From Dickeya zeae NCPPB 2538 (lineage in GTDB: Bacteria; Pseudomonadota; Gammaproteobacteria; Enterobacterales; Enterobacteriaceae): 64,000 nucleotides of DNA. Shown in pieces: positions 25,433 to 33,577 of the stretch. Location of the stretch: positions 1,204,744-1,268,743 of the forward strand of contig NZ_CM001977.1 of assembly GCF_000406165.1 (NCBI RefSeq), written 5' to 3'. A model generated the notes under the pieces. That model ran no database searches. It was not told the origin of the DNA and saw only the letters and a program-made list of their open reading frames with translations. The position numbers and the translations under genes are program-made. Positions within the stretch are counted from its first letter, which is position 1, and every line of letters starts with the position of its first letter.

Positions 25433-25532
25433 GGCGTCAGTAAATATCACTCTTGTTAAGAAATGATGACCAGCAGTGAATACAGTAAACAGGCGATATC
25501 ACCGCTGGCGTCTGGTCCTTAAAATATCGAAT

Positions 25533-26018
25533 TTAAGGTGTATCCGTAAAATTTTCTTTTTCTGCCAGATATGGGTCGGCATAACCCATACTCTGCATGA
25601 TTTCCGTTTCCAGTGCTTCCATTTCTTCGGCTTCACTGTCTTCGATATGATCATAACCTAACAGATGCAGACTGCCATGGACAACCATGTGCGCCCAATG
25701 TTCCTCTGCACTTTTCCCTTGTTCGACCGCTTCCTGCTCGACCACTTGTCGGCAGATGATAAGGTCGCCCAATAATGGTAATTCCACTTCTGGCGGAGCC
25801 TCAAAGGGGAAGGAGAGGACGTTGGTCGGCTTGTCCTTACCGCGATAGGTCAGGTTCAGGTGGTGGCTTTCCTCTTCATCCACCACCCTGATGGTGACCT
25901 CTGCCTCGTCCTGAAACTGGGGTAGCACGGCTTCCAGCCAGCGCTGGAAGTCGGCTTCAGAGGGCAGCCCGTGGCTACTCTCACTGGCTATCTGCAAATC
26001 AAGAATGACCTGGCTCAT
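25533..26018 (-). CDS. ybeY: Endoribonuclease YbeY
   Basis: A 161-residue zinc metalloprotein needed for 16S rRNA 3'-end maturation and ribosome quality control. The metal motif H-x3-H-x5-H reads HGSLHLLGYDH (about residues 114-124). NVLSFPFE is the conserved core segment. The start overlaps the ybeZ stop by 4 bp, typical of the ybeZ-ybeY pair. A 100 bp gap separates it from corC. Confidence 0.97.
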   Translation of the reverse strand: MSQVILDLQIASESSHGLPSEADFQRWLEAVLPQFQDEAEVTIRVVDEEESHHLNLTYRGKDKPTNVLSFPFEAPPEVELPLLGDLIICRQVVEQEAVEQGKSAEEHWAHMVVHGSLHLLGYDHIEDSEAEEMEALETEIMQSMGYADPYLAEKENFTDTP

Positions 26019-27070
26019 TTTTGCTCCTGCGTGCTGCTGGCCTGCGCTTCACGTTTACGCTGTTCTGCCAGTTCTTCCCGGCGTTTCTGGTCGGCGCTTT
26101 CCCACGCTTCATACGCGTTGACGATGCGGGCCACTACCGGATGGCGTACCACGTCTTCGCTGTGGAAAAAGTTGAAACTGATCTCTTCCACGTCTGACAG
26201 CACCTCAATGGCATGACGCAAACCGGATTTTTGGTTGCGTGGCAGGTCTATCTGGGTAACGTCACCGGTGATGACGGCTTTCGAGTTAAAGCCGATACGG
26301 GTCAGGAACATCTTCATCTGCTCGATAGTGGTGTTCTGACTTTCATCCAGAATGATGAAGGCATCGTTCAGGGTACGCCCACGCATATAAGCCAGTGGCG
26401 CGACTTCAATGACGTTGCGCTCAATGAGCTTTTCCACGCGCTCGAAGCCCAGCATTTCAAACAGCGCATCGTAGAGTGGGCGCAGGTAAGGGTCTACTTT
26501 CTGGCTCAAATCACCCGGCAGGAAGCCCAGTTTTTCACCGGCTTCTACCGCCGGACGGGTCAGCAGGATACGGCGGATATCCTGTCGTTCCAGTGCGTCC
26601 ACCGCAGCGGCCACCGCCAGATAGGTTTTCCCCGTACCGGCCGGACCGATACCGAAAGTAATGTCGTGATCGAGAATATGGGCGATGTACTGCGCCTGAT
26701 TGGGCGTACGGGGTTTGATGACGCCGCGTTTAGTGCGGATATTCACCGCCTTGCCGTATTCCGGCACGCTGTCGGCGGTCTGTTCCAGTACCCGGGATTC
26801 TTTGATAGCCAGATGAATCTGTTCTGGATCGATGTCTGGAATCACGCCACGCACTGGCGCGGTATCCACATACAGATGGCGCAGGATATCAGCAGCGGCG
26901 TCGATGCAGAGGTCTTTTCCTACCAGCTTGAAATGATTGTCGCGATGATTGATCTCTATGCCGAGGCGGCGTTCCAGCTGTTTGATGTTGTCGTCAAACG
27001 GGCCGCACAGACTGAGCAGACGTTTATTATCCGCAGGTTCGAGGGCAATTTCTTTTATCGTTACGTTCAA
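26015..27070 (-). CDS. ybeZ: PhoH-like ATPase YbeZ (PhoL)
   Basis: A 351-residue PhoH-family P-loop ATPase. Walker A is GPAGTGKT (about residue 140) and Walker B is AFIILDESQN. It works with YbeY in rRNA processing and is thought to be an RNA helicase-like ATPase. The start is taken as TTG at 27070 (encoding NVTIKEIALEP) because AGAGGA lies 5 bp upstream and the E. coli protein starts at the equivalent residue. The ATG at 27103 would add 11 unconserved residues. Three hairpins lie in the 230 bp upstream. Confidence 0.95.
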   Translation of the reverse strand: MNVTIKEIALEPADNKRLLSLCGPFDDNIKQLERRLGIEINHRDNHFKLVGKDLCIDAAADILRHLYVDTAPVRGVIPDIDPEQIHLAIKESRVLEQTADSVPEYGKAVNIRTKRGVIKPRTPNQAQYIAHILDHDITFGIGPAGTGKTYLAVAAAVDALERQDIRRILLTRPAVEAGEKLGFLPGDLSQKVDPYLRPLYDALFEMLGFERVEKLIERNVIEVAPLAYMRGRTLNDAFIILDESQNTTIEQMKMFLTRIGFNSKAVITGDVTQIDLPRNQKSGLRHAIEVLSDVEEISFNFFHSEDVVRHPVVARIVNAYEAWESADQKRREELAEQRKREAQASSTQEQK

Positions 27071-27252
27071 ACTATTCCTCTTGGGTTTAAGCAGAATGAG
27101 CAATGACGTTGTGCCACGGGCAGAGGTATCTGCCCAGATGTGGCGCAGAGATTACCTTGATTATTTATCGTGAAGCCCGCAAGGCGCAAGTCAGATTCGG
27201 CATAAAGGCCGCAAGGGCGATGTATTCGCCCGGTCAGTGAGTCGGAACTAAA

Positions 27253-27279
27253 GAAAAAGCGGGCCGTTTGACGGCCCGC
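27253..27279 (-). terminator. Terminator after miaB
   Basis: A GC-rich 9 bp perfect stem (GCGGGCCGT / ACGGCCCGC) with a 3-base loop is followed in the leftward direction by TTTTTCTTT. It lies 22 bp after the miaB stop. Confidence 0.9.
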
Positions 27280-27300
27280 CTGAATAACGTGCATGAGCGA

Positions 27301-28725
27301 TTACGGCTGATAGATACCGACGCCGAGTTCGTCTTCTTTGCGGGTACGGGCGATAACCGAGGTTGGTGATTCACTGACGCGCAGATTCATTTGGTCTTCG
27401 GTGCGAACGACTACGCCACGCAGTGAATTCGGATAAACATCAACGATTTCCACGTCGACGAATTTGCCGATCATGTCTGGTGTGCCTTCAAAGTTCACCA
27501 CACGGTTATTTTCAGTACGCCCGGACAGTTCCATCACGCTCTTGCGTGACGTCCCTTCCACCAGAATACGTTGCACGGTACCCATCATCCGGCGGCTGTA
27601 CTGCATGGCTTGCTGATTGATGCGCTCTTGCAGAATGTACAAACGCTGTTTTTTCTCTTCTTCGGTTACATCGTCCACCATATCGGCGGCCGGAGTGCCT
27701 GGGCGGGGCGAATAAATAAAGCTAAAGCTCATGTCGAAATCGACATCAGCAATCAACTGCATGGTTTGTTCGAAATCTTCCTGAGTTTCACCCGGGAAGC
27801 CGACGATAAAATCGGAACTGATCTGGATAGCCGGGCGCGCTTTACGCAGTTTGCGGATGATGGCCTTGTATTCCAGCGCGGTGTGGCGACGTTTCATCAT
27901 CGTCAGAATGCGGTCTGAACCGCTCTGAACTGGCAGATGCAGGAAGCTCACCAGTTCCGGCGTATCTTCGTAAACGCTGATGATATCGTCGGTGAACTCA
28001 ATCGGGTGGCTGGTGATAAAGCGGATACGGTCGATACCGTCGATCGCCGCGACTAAACGCAGCAACTCTGCGAAACTGCAAATATCATCATCGTGTGTGG
28101 CGCCGCGATACGCATTCACGTTCTGGCCCAGCAGATTCACTTCACGCACGCCTTGTGCTGCCAGTTGGGCGATTTCAAACAGCACATCATCGACCGGGCG
28201 GCTGACTTCTTCACCACGGGTATAAGGCACCACGCAGAACGTACAGTACTTGTTGCAGCCTTCCATGATGGAAACGAATGCGGTTGGCCCGTCGGCACGC
28301 GGTTCCGGCAGTCGGTCAAATTTCTCTACTTCCGGGAAACTGATATCCACGATAGGGCTGCGGGTACCCTGAACATGGTTGATCATTTCAGGCAAACGAT
28401 GCAGTGTCTGTGGCCCGAAAATCACATCCACATAGTGCGCGCGGTCACGAATGTGTTCGCCTTCCTGGGACGCCACACAGCCGCCCACACCGATAATCAG
28501 ATTCGGATTGACGTCTTTGAGCGTTTTCCAGCGGCCGAGCTGATGAAATACTTTTTCCTGCGCCTTCTCTCGGATAGAACAGGTATTCAGCAGCAGAATG
28601 TCAGCGTCTTCAGCGACGTCGGTCAGCTGGTAACCGTGCGTACTTTCCAGTAGGTCAGCTATCTTCGATGAATCGTATTCGTTCATCTGACAGCCCCAGG
28701 TTTTGATATGCAGTTTCTTTGTCAT
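27301..28725 (-). CDS. miaB: tRNA-2-methylthio-N6-dimethylallyladenosine synthase
   Basis: MiaB is a radical-SAM methylthiotransferase that converts i6A37 to ms2i6A37 in tRNAs that read UNN codons. The 474-residue protein has the N-terminal UPF0004 domain with three cluster cysteines (WGCQMNE, LNTCSIRE, GGCVAS). The radical-SAM motif is GCNKYCTFC (about 155-163) and a C-terminal TRAM domain spans about 378-440. The ATG at 28725 matches the E. coli start; another ATG two codons upstream is possible. The gene is divergent from ubiF. Confidence 0.97.
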   Translation of the reverse strand: MTKKLHIKTWGCQMNEYDSSKIADLLESTHGYQLTDVAEDADILLLNTCSIREKAQEKVFHQLGRWKTLKDVNPNLIIGVGGCVASQEGEHIRDRAHYVDVIFGPQTLHRLPEMINHVQGTRSPIVDISFPEVEKFDRLPEPRADGPTAFVSIMEGCNKYCTFCVVPYTRGEEVSRPVDDVLFEIAQLAAQGVREVNLLGQNVNAYRGATHDDDICSFAELLRLVAAIDGIDRIRFITSHPIEFTDDIISVYEDTPELVSFLHLPVQSGSDRILTMMKRRHTALEYKAIIRKLRKARPAIQISSDFIVGFPGETQEDFEQTMQLIADVDFDMSFSFIYSPRPGTPAADMVDDVTEEEKKQRLYILQERINQQAMQYSRRMMGTVQRILVEGTSRKSVMELSGRTENNRVVNFEGTPDMIGKFVDVEIVDVYPNSLRGVVVRTEDQMNLRVSESPTSVIARTRKEDELGVGIYQP

Positions 28726-28970
28726 CGTCATCGACTAGCCATTACTCAGTGCGGGTAAACACGCAGTCCTTCGAGGGGCGCGTACATGCGGGCGCGTATT
28801 GTAATCTTTTGCCGCCGTTGTGACCAGATCCAGCGTGAAACGGCGTTTGGTGACGGTGGGTGTCGCTTTTGTGAAAAACTCACCGTGAAATCCAGTAAAC
28901 TATCGGCATCTTTTGTCTTTCTGGCGCAGGTGCTTTGACTGAACTGCGCAGCAGAAACAGTGGGGCGGGT

Positions 28971-30137
28971 ATGCACTATGATGCGGTAATTGTAGGCGGT
29001 GGCATGGTCGGTGCCGCCGCTGCGTTGGGCCTGGCACAACGTGGTTTTCAGGTGGCGGTATTGGAGCAGGAGGCACCACCACCGTTTGTCGTAGGCAGTA
29101 CGCCGGATGTGCGCGTTTCGGCAATTGGTCAGGCCTCGGTCCGATTGCTTGAGCGTCTTGGCGTATGGCAGAACGTTGAACAGATGCGTAGCGCGCCATA
29201 TCGACGTCTTGAAACCTGGGAGTGGGACAACGCGCATGTAGTGTTTGATGCGGCAGACCTTGGTTTACCTGAGCTGGGGTTCATGGTGGAAAACCGGGTG
29301 TTGCAACTGGCGCTATGGCAGGAACTGGAGAAGATTTCAGGTGTAACGCTGTTGTGCCCGTGGCAACTACAACGTTTGCACCGTGAGGACGACCAATGGC
29401 GGCTTACCAGCGAACAGGGCGAGAGCTTGTCCGCATCACTAGTGATTGGTGCGGATGGCGCTAATTCGCGCATTCGGCAGTGGGCGGGGATTGGTATTAC
29501 TGGCTGGCAATATCGCCAGTCCTGCATGCTGATCAGCGCTGAAATGGCAGGCCCACAGCAAGATGCGACCTGGCAGCGATTTACGCCGTCTGGGCCACGC
29601 GCATTTCTGCCGCTGTTTGACGGTTGGTGCTCGCTGGTGTGGTACGACAGCCCGCAGCGTATTCGCCAGTTACAGTCGATGTCGCTTCCTCAACTCAATA
29701 AGGCCATTGCCGAGACGTTTCCTGAGCGACTGGGGGCTGTCAATGCCGTTTCCGCTGGCGCGTTCCCGCTGGTGCGCCGCCATGCTCAGCAGTATGTGTT
29801 GCCGGGATTAGCCTTGATTGGCGATGCTGCCCATACCATCAACCCGCTGGCCGGGCAGGGGGTGAATTTGGGGTATCGCGATGTTTCCACATTGATGGAT
29901 GTAGTTATTCAGGCTCGCGATGACGGCGAGGAGTGGTACGGCGGGCCGGTGTTGCAGCGTTATCAACGGCTGCGTAAACCCGACAATTTGTTGATGCAAA
30001 GCGGCATGGATCTGTTTTACGGCGCGTTTAGTAACCGTCTGCCACCGCTTGAGCTGGCGCGTAATCTGGCGCTGATGGCGGCGCAACGGGCCGGGAAACT
30101 GAAGCAGCAGGCGTTGCGGTATGCATTAGGGCTATAG
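28971..30137 (+). CDS. ubiF: 3-demethoxyubiquinol 3-hydroxylase UbiF
   Basis: An FAD monooxygenase that hydroxylates C6 of the ubiquinone ring. The 388-residue protein has the N-terminal dinucleotide fold IVGGGMVGAAAALGLAQ, the mid-sequence VIGADGANSRIR, and the FAD-binding GDAAHTINPLAGQGVNLGYRD. These are typical of the UbiH/UbiF/VisC family. The C-terminal LLMQSGMDLFYGAFSN and the position beside miaB identify UbiF. The start at 28971 (MHYDAVIVGGG) is more natural than the TTG at 28935. Confidence 0.96.
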   Translation: MHYDAVIVGGGMVGAAAALGLAQRGFQVAVLEQEAPPPFVVGSTPDVRVSAIGQASVRLLERLGVWQNVEQMRSAPYRRLETWEWDNAHVVFDAADLGLPELGFMVENRVLQLALWQELEKISGVTLLCPWQLQRLHREDDQWRLTSEQGESLSASLVIGADGANSRIRQWAGIGITGWQYRQSCMLISAEMAGPQQDATWQRFTPSGPRAFLPLFDGWCSLVWYDSPQRIRQLQSMSLPQLNKAIAETFPERLGAVNAVSAGAFPLVRRHAQQYVLPGLALIGDAAHTINPLAGQGVNLGYRDVSTLMDVVIQARDDGEEWYGGPVLQRYQRLRKPDNLLMQSGMDLFYGAFSNRLPPLELARNLALMAAQRAGKLKQQALRYALGL

Positions 30138-30265
30138 CTAGCGGCGGTATAGGCGTATCTGGAGATTCTTTTTCGCCGTCATATCGCTTTCATGCCGCGC
30201 CATTACAGTGGTGCGGTATTGAAGATATGTCAGCCATAACGTGTTGGTTTGTTTCATGTGTTATT

Positions 30266-30284
30266 CCGCGGCATCGCGGTTTTT
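30266..30284 (+). terminator. Short terminator-like hairpin between ubiF and the SMR gene
   Basis: CCGCG and CGCGG pair around GCAT and are followed by five T. The stem is only 5 bp, so activity is doubtful; it may end ubiF or attenuate the next gene. Confidence 0.4.
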
Positions 30285-30318
30285 GTGGTGAAAGCCTCAT
30301 CTTTGGGTAGCAAAACTG

Positions 30319-30648
30319 ATGACTTATGTATTTCTTTGTCTGGCCATTGTCTCGGAAGTGATAGCAACGACGGCACTCAAACTGTCGGAGAGTTTTACCC
30401 GGTTAGTGCCGAGCGCGGTGACGGTAGTATTTTACGCGATTGCATTTTACTGCCTGACCATTTCGATGCGGGTGTTGCCGACCGGTGTGATTTACGCCAT
30501 TTGGTCCGGTGTCGGCATTGTATTGATCGCTGCAGTAAGCTGGATTTTTTACGGCCAACGGCTGGATTGGCCTGCGGTGCTGGGAATGGCGTTAATTATT
30601 GCCGGGGTCGCGGTCATTAACTTGTTTTCCAATACCGTCGCGCATTGA
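30319..30648 (+). CDS. EmrE-type small multidrug resistance transporter
   Basis: A 109-residue SMR protein with four transmembrane helices (about 2-21, 30-52, 57-79 and 84-104). The essential membrane-embedded Glu is residue 13 (AIVSEVIATT), and the third helix contains IYAIWSGVGIVLI, nearly the EmrE sequence. Such proteins are antiparallel dimers that exchange protons for lipophilic quaternary cations. The helix-3 Trp and the YAIWSG motif place it nearer EmrE than SugE/Gdx, which exports guanidinium. No guanidine riboswitch was found upstream. It is inserted between ubiF and the tRNA cluster; E. coli has no such gene here. Confidence 0.9.
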   Translation: MTYVFLCLAIVSEVIATTALKLSESFTRLVPSAVTVVFYAIAFYCLTISMRVLPTGVIYAIWSGVGIVLIAAVSWIFYGQRLDWPAVLGMALIIAGVAVINLFSNTVAH

Positions 30649-30755
30649 TAACCGAGCCGGTGCCAACAACAGGTTGGTACCAGGTTCGTAACCGTAATGG
30701 AATTCGTAGGCGGCTCGGCGCGCAGGATAAGGTACAAGGGATGCAGATGAAAAAG

Positions 30756-30779
30756 AAAAAGCCCGATAAACGGACTTTT
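30756..30779 (-). terminator. Terminator of the tRNA operon
   Basis: On the minus strand AAAAGTCCG pairs with CGGGCTTTT (one G-T pair) around TTTAT and is followed by TCTTTTT. It lies 6 bp after the last tRNA and ends the six-tRNA transcript. Confidence 0.75.
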
Positions 30780-30784
30780 CTGTA

Positions 30785-30859
30785 TGGCTGGGGTACGAGG
30801 ATTCGAACCTCGGAATGGCGGAATCAGAATCCGCTGCCTTACCGCTTGGCGATACCCCA
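30785..30859 (-). tRNA. tRNA-Gln (anticodon CTG), distal copy
   Basis: A 75 nt cloverleaf with 5' TGGGGTATC and 3' TACCCCAGCCA, CCA encoded. The anticodon loop TTCTGAT gives CTG, reading CAG. It differs from the other CTG copy (30986-31060) by one base in the variable loop. Confidence 0.97.
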
Positions 30860-30867
30860 ATTTAATG

Positions 30868-30944
30868 TGGTGGCTACGACGGGAATCGAACCTGTGACCC
30901 CAGCATTATGAGTGCTGTGCTCTAACCAGCTGAGCTACGTAGCC
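30868..30944 (-). tRNA. tRNA-Met (CAT), elongator, distal copy
   Basis: A 77 nt cloverleaf, 5' GGCTACGTAGCTCAG, anticodon CAT, 3' CCA encoded. The 5' G-C pair and GCTACGTAGC start mark the elongator, not the initiator. It is identical to the copy at 31324-31400. Confidence 0.97.
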
Positions 30945-30985
30945 AATACTGCACTGTCAAAAGCCTGAAGCTTTGTGACTGAAAA

Positions 30986-31060
30986 TGGCTGGGGTACGAG
31001 GATTCGAACCTCGGGATGGCGGAATCAGAATCCGCTGCCTTACCGCTTGGCGATACCCCA
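30986..31060 (-). tRNA. tRNA-Gln (anticodon CTG), proximal copy
   Basis: A 75 nt cloverleaf with anticodon CTG and encoded CCA. It matches E. coli glnV/glnX in position. Confidence 0.97.
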
Positions 31061-31099
31061 ACAGGGTGCACATCATAAGATGTGTCTCACTAAATATAT

Positions 31100-31174
31100 G
31101 GGCTGGGGTACCAGGATTCGAACCTGGGAGTGGCGGGATCAAAACCCGCTGCCTTACCGCTTGGCGATACCCCA
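31100..31174 (-). tRNA. tRNA-Gln (anticodon TTG), 3' end reads CCC not CCA
   Basis: A cloverleaf with 5' TGGGGTATC and anticodon TTG (loop TTTTGAT), reading CAA. The acceptor ends TACCCCA, then discriminator G, then CCCA. An extra C therefore displaces the encoded CCA; the other five tRNAs in this cluster have a normal CCA. Maturation probably needs trimming and CCA repair. The anticodon arm is intact, so the gene is likely functional. Confidence 0.93.
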
Positions 31175-31228
31175 ATAAATCGTTGCAACCCGAGTTGACG
31201 CTTTCGGTTTTCACACCGATGAAGATAA

Positions 31229-31313
31229 TGGTGCGGGAGGCGAGACTTGAACTCGCACACCTTGCGGCGCCAGAACCTAAATCTGGTGCGTCTACCAATT
31301 TCGCCACTCCCGC
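31229..31313 (-). tRNA. tRNA-Leu (anticodon TAG)
   Basis: An 85 nt class II tRNA with a long variable arm, 5' GCGGGAGTGGCGAAATTGG, anticodon TAG (reads CUA and CUG), 3' CCA encoded. It corresponds to E. coli leuW. Confidence 0.97.
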
Positions 31314-31323
31314 AGGGAAAAAA

Positions 31324-31400
31324 TGGTGGCTACGACGGGAATCGAACCTGTGACCCCAGCATTATGAGTGCTGTGCTCTAACCAGCTGAGCTACGTAGCC
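31324..31400 (-). tRNA. tRNA-Met (CAT), elongator, first gene of the cluster
   Basis: A 77 nt cloverleaf, anticodon CAT, CCA encoded, identical to the distal Met copy. It corresponds to E. coli metT and is closest to the promoter at 31439-31467. Confidence 0.97.
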
Positions 31401-31438
31401 ATCTTTTCCGCGTCACCTTCATCGGCGTTGCGGGGCGC

Positions 31439-31467
31439 ATTATGCGGAGTTGGCCTTTTGGCGTCAA
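31439..31467 (-). promoter_or_regulatory. tRNA operon promoter with GC-rich discriminator
   Basis: On the minus strand TTGACG and CATAAT are spaced by 17 bp, and the -10 is followed by GCGCCCCGC. A GC-rich discriminator is the hallmark of promoters under stringent (ppGpp/DksA) control. It lies about 40 bp before the first tRNA. Confidence 0.85.
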
Positions 31468-31571
31468 CACATTTTTTCCCTAAAAACGGCGTATTCGAAT
31501 TGTTTGTTTGGGTTATGAACAGTCTGGTGAGAAAAGCGTCAGAAAGCAGGCTTTTAACGGTATTACATAAG

Positions 31572-31597
31572 AAAAACGGGCCGCGATTGGCCCGTTT
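31572..31597 (-). terminator. Terminator after asnB
   Basis: AAACGGGCC pairs with GGCCCGTTT around a 6-base loop, followed leftwards by TTCTTATG. It lies 22 bp after the asnB stop. Confidence 0.85.
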
Positions 31598-31618
31598 AAA
31601 ACAGTAAAATAGGGTAGC

Positions 31619-33283
31619 TTATTGGTAGGCAGATTGGTGCACGCCGACGGCACGGCCTGACGGGTCATCCATCTTTTTGAAGGATTCATCCCATTCAATG
31701 GCTTTAGCTGACGAACAGGCTACTGACGGGCCACCAGGGACGCATTCAGCTGCGCTTGGAACCGGGAACAGTTCTTCAAAAATTTCGCGGTACAGGTAGC
31801 CTTCTTTGCTGGTCGGCGTGTTGTACGGGAAACGGAAGTGTGCGGTTTCCAGTTGCTGATCAGTAACCTGTTTAGCGGCCACTTCTTTGAGTGTATCGAT
31901 CCAACTGTAGCCAACACCGTCAGAGAACTGCTCTTTCTGACGCCAGGCCACGCTGTGCGGCAGATAGGATTCGAAACATTCACGCAGAATGTGTTTTTCC
32001 ATTTTGCCGTTACCACACATTTTGTCTTTCGGGTTGATACGCATGGCGACGTCCAGGAATTTCTTATCCAGGAACGGTACGCGTGCTTCAACACCCCAGG
32101 CCGACATCGCTTTGTTCGCGCGGGCGCAGTCATACTGGTGCAGGGCCAGCAGTTTGCGCACGGTTTCTTCATGGAGTTCTTTGGCGTTCGGCGCTTTGTG
32201 GAAGTAGAGATAGCCGCCGAAGACTTCGTCCGAACCTTCACCGGACAGCACCATCTTGATGCCCATGGCTTTAATTTTACGTGACATCAGGTACATCGGC
32301 GTCGAGGCGCGGATGGTCGTAACGTCATAGGTTTCGATGTGATAAATCACGTCGCGGATAGCGTCCAAACCTTCTTGTACCGTGAAATGGATTTCGTGAT
32401 GCACCGTGCCGAGATGTTCGGCAACATCACGCGCCGCTTTCAGGTCAGGCGCGCCTTCCAGTCCAACAGCGAAGGAGTGCAACTGCGGCCACCAGGCTTC
32501 GCTGCGCTCGTCATCTTCTACACGGCGGGCGGCGAATTTTTTGGTAATGGCGGAAATGACGGACGAATCCAAACCGCCGGACAGCAATACGCCGTAAGGC
32601 ACATCAGACATCAGGTGGCTTTTCACTGACTCTTCCAGCGCTTCACGCAGTTCGGCGGCGTCGGTGACGTTATCTTTTACGTTGTCGTATTCGAACCAGT
32701 CACGGCGATAGTATTCACGAATTTCGCCGTCCTGACTCCACAGGTAGCTACCTGCCGGGAATTCTTTGATAGTGCGGCACACTGGCACCAGCGCTTTCAT
32801 TTCAGAGGCGACATAAAAGTTGCCGTGCTCGTCGTAACCCATGTACAGCGGGATGATGCCCAGGTGGTCGCGGCCGATCAGGTAAGCGTCTTTTTCACTG
32901 TCATACAGCGCGAAGGCGAACATACCGCGCAGTTCGTCCAGGAATTCCGGCCCTTTTTCCTGGTACAACGCCAGAATCACTTCACAGTCGGAACCGGTCT
33001 GGAACTGGTAGCGGTCGCCATATTGCTGACGCAGAGCCTGATGGTTATAAATTTCACCGTTCACGGCCAGAACGTGGGTGTGCGCCTGGTTGTAGAGGGG
33101 CTGTGCACCGGTATTGACATCGACAATAGACAGACGTTCATGCGCCAGAATGGCTTTGTCGCTGGCATAAACACCGGACCAGTCCGGACCGCGATGGCGC
33201 ATCAGACGGGACAACTCCAGCGCTTTTTTACGCAGTTCAACCGGGTCAGTTTTCAGATCAAGCACACCAAAAATAGAACACAT
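31619..33283 (-). CDS. asnB: Asparagine synthase B (glutamine-hydrolysing)
   Basis: AsnB makes asparagine from aspartate, ATP and glutamine. The 554-residue protein has an N-terminal Ntn glutaminase domain starting MCSIFGV, where Cys2 becomes the catalytic nucleophile after Met removal. RLSIVD and NGEIYNH are present in that domain. The synthetase domain carries the PP-loop LLSGGLDSS (about residue 233) and LSGEGSDEVFGGY. It is monocistronic by the look of the flanks: a 290 bp gap to nagC and its own terminator. In E. coli nagD lies between; it is absent here. Confidence 0.98.
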   Translation of the reverse strand: MCSIFGVLDLKTDPVELRKKALELSRLMRHRGPDWSGVYASDKAILAHERLSIVDVNTGAQPLYNQAHTHVLAVNGEIYNHQALRQQYGDRYQFQTGSDCEVILALYQEKGPEFLDELRGMFAFALYDSEKDAYLIGRDHLGIIPLYMGYDEHGNFYVASEMKALVPVCRTIKEFPAGSYLWSQDGEIREYYRRDWFEYDNVKDNVTDAAELREALEESVKSHLMSDVPYGVLLSGGLDSSVISAITKKFAARRVEDDERSEAWWPQLHSFAVGLEGAPDLKAARDVAEHLGTVHHEIHFTVQEGLDAIRDVIYHIETYDVTTIRASTPMYLMSRKIKAMGIKMVLSGEGSDEVFGGYLYFHKAPNAKELHEETVRKLLALHQYDCARANKAMSAWGVEARVPFLDKKFLDVAMRINPKDKMCGNGKMEKHILRECFESYLPHSVAWRQKEQFSDGVGYSWIDTLKEVAAKQVTDQQLETAHFRFPYNTPTSKEGYLYREIFEELFPVPSAAECVPGGPSVACSSAKAIEWDESFKKMDDPSGRAVGVHQSAYQ

Positions 33284-33577
33284 ACCAAAGGCTCCCTTTA
33301 TTCACGCATCACAACGTGAAAACTGTCAAAGTGTATGGCGGTAATCAGCGGTTTTCCTTGCCGTATGGTATTGCTGTGGGTCGGTCGCCGCCGTGTCGGT
33401 AACACTGATTTAGCATCAAAAGGGGATGCTAATTCAATATCATTTAATGAAAAAAGCCATTGTGGTGGTGAATGTGTAATTTTTGGCGTGATTTATTGGG
33501 GTTTATTCATAATGAGAGAGGAGAGAGGCCGGATTTTTAGCGATTTCATAATCCGGCCTTATAGCAAAAACCAAAAC
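33284..33577. other. asnB upstream region
   Basis: About 290 bp without an ORF. It separates nagC (ending at 33578) from asnB and should hold the asnB promoter. I see AT-rich stretches but no hexamer pair clear enough to call, and no hairpin strong enough to end nagC. Confidence 0.5.

Noticed and set aside
24482..25459. 325-codon plus-strand ORF opposite corC
   Set aside because: Antisense shadow of corC and the start of lnt; rich in His, Phe and Asn in an order with no family resemblance.
26213..27106. 297-codon plus-strand ORF opposite ybeZ
   Set aside because: Antisense shadow; ybeZ has intact Walker motifs and strong family similarity on the other strand.
30138..30318. Possible guanidine-II (mini-ykkC) riboswitch before the SMR gene
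   Set aside because: The class requires two hairpins with ACGR loops; the only hairpin here has a GCAT loop, and the protein looks like EmrE rather than a guanidinium exporter.
30785..31400. Integration hotspot or mobile element at the tRNA cluster
   Set aside because: No integrase, no partial tRNA 3' duplication beyond the paralogous copies, and flanking genes are core and collinear with E. coli.
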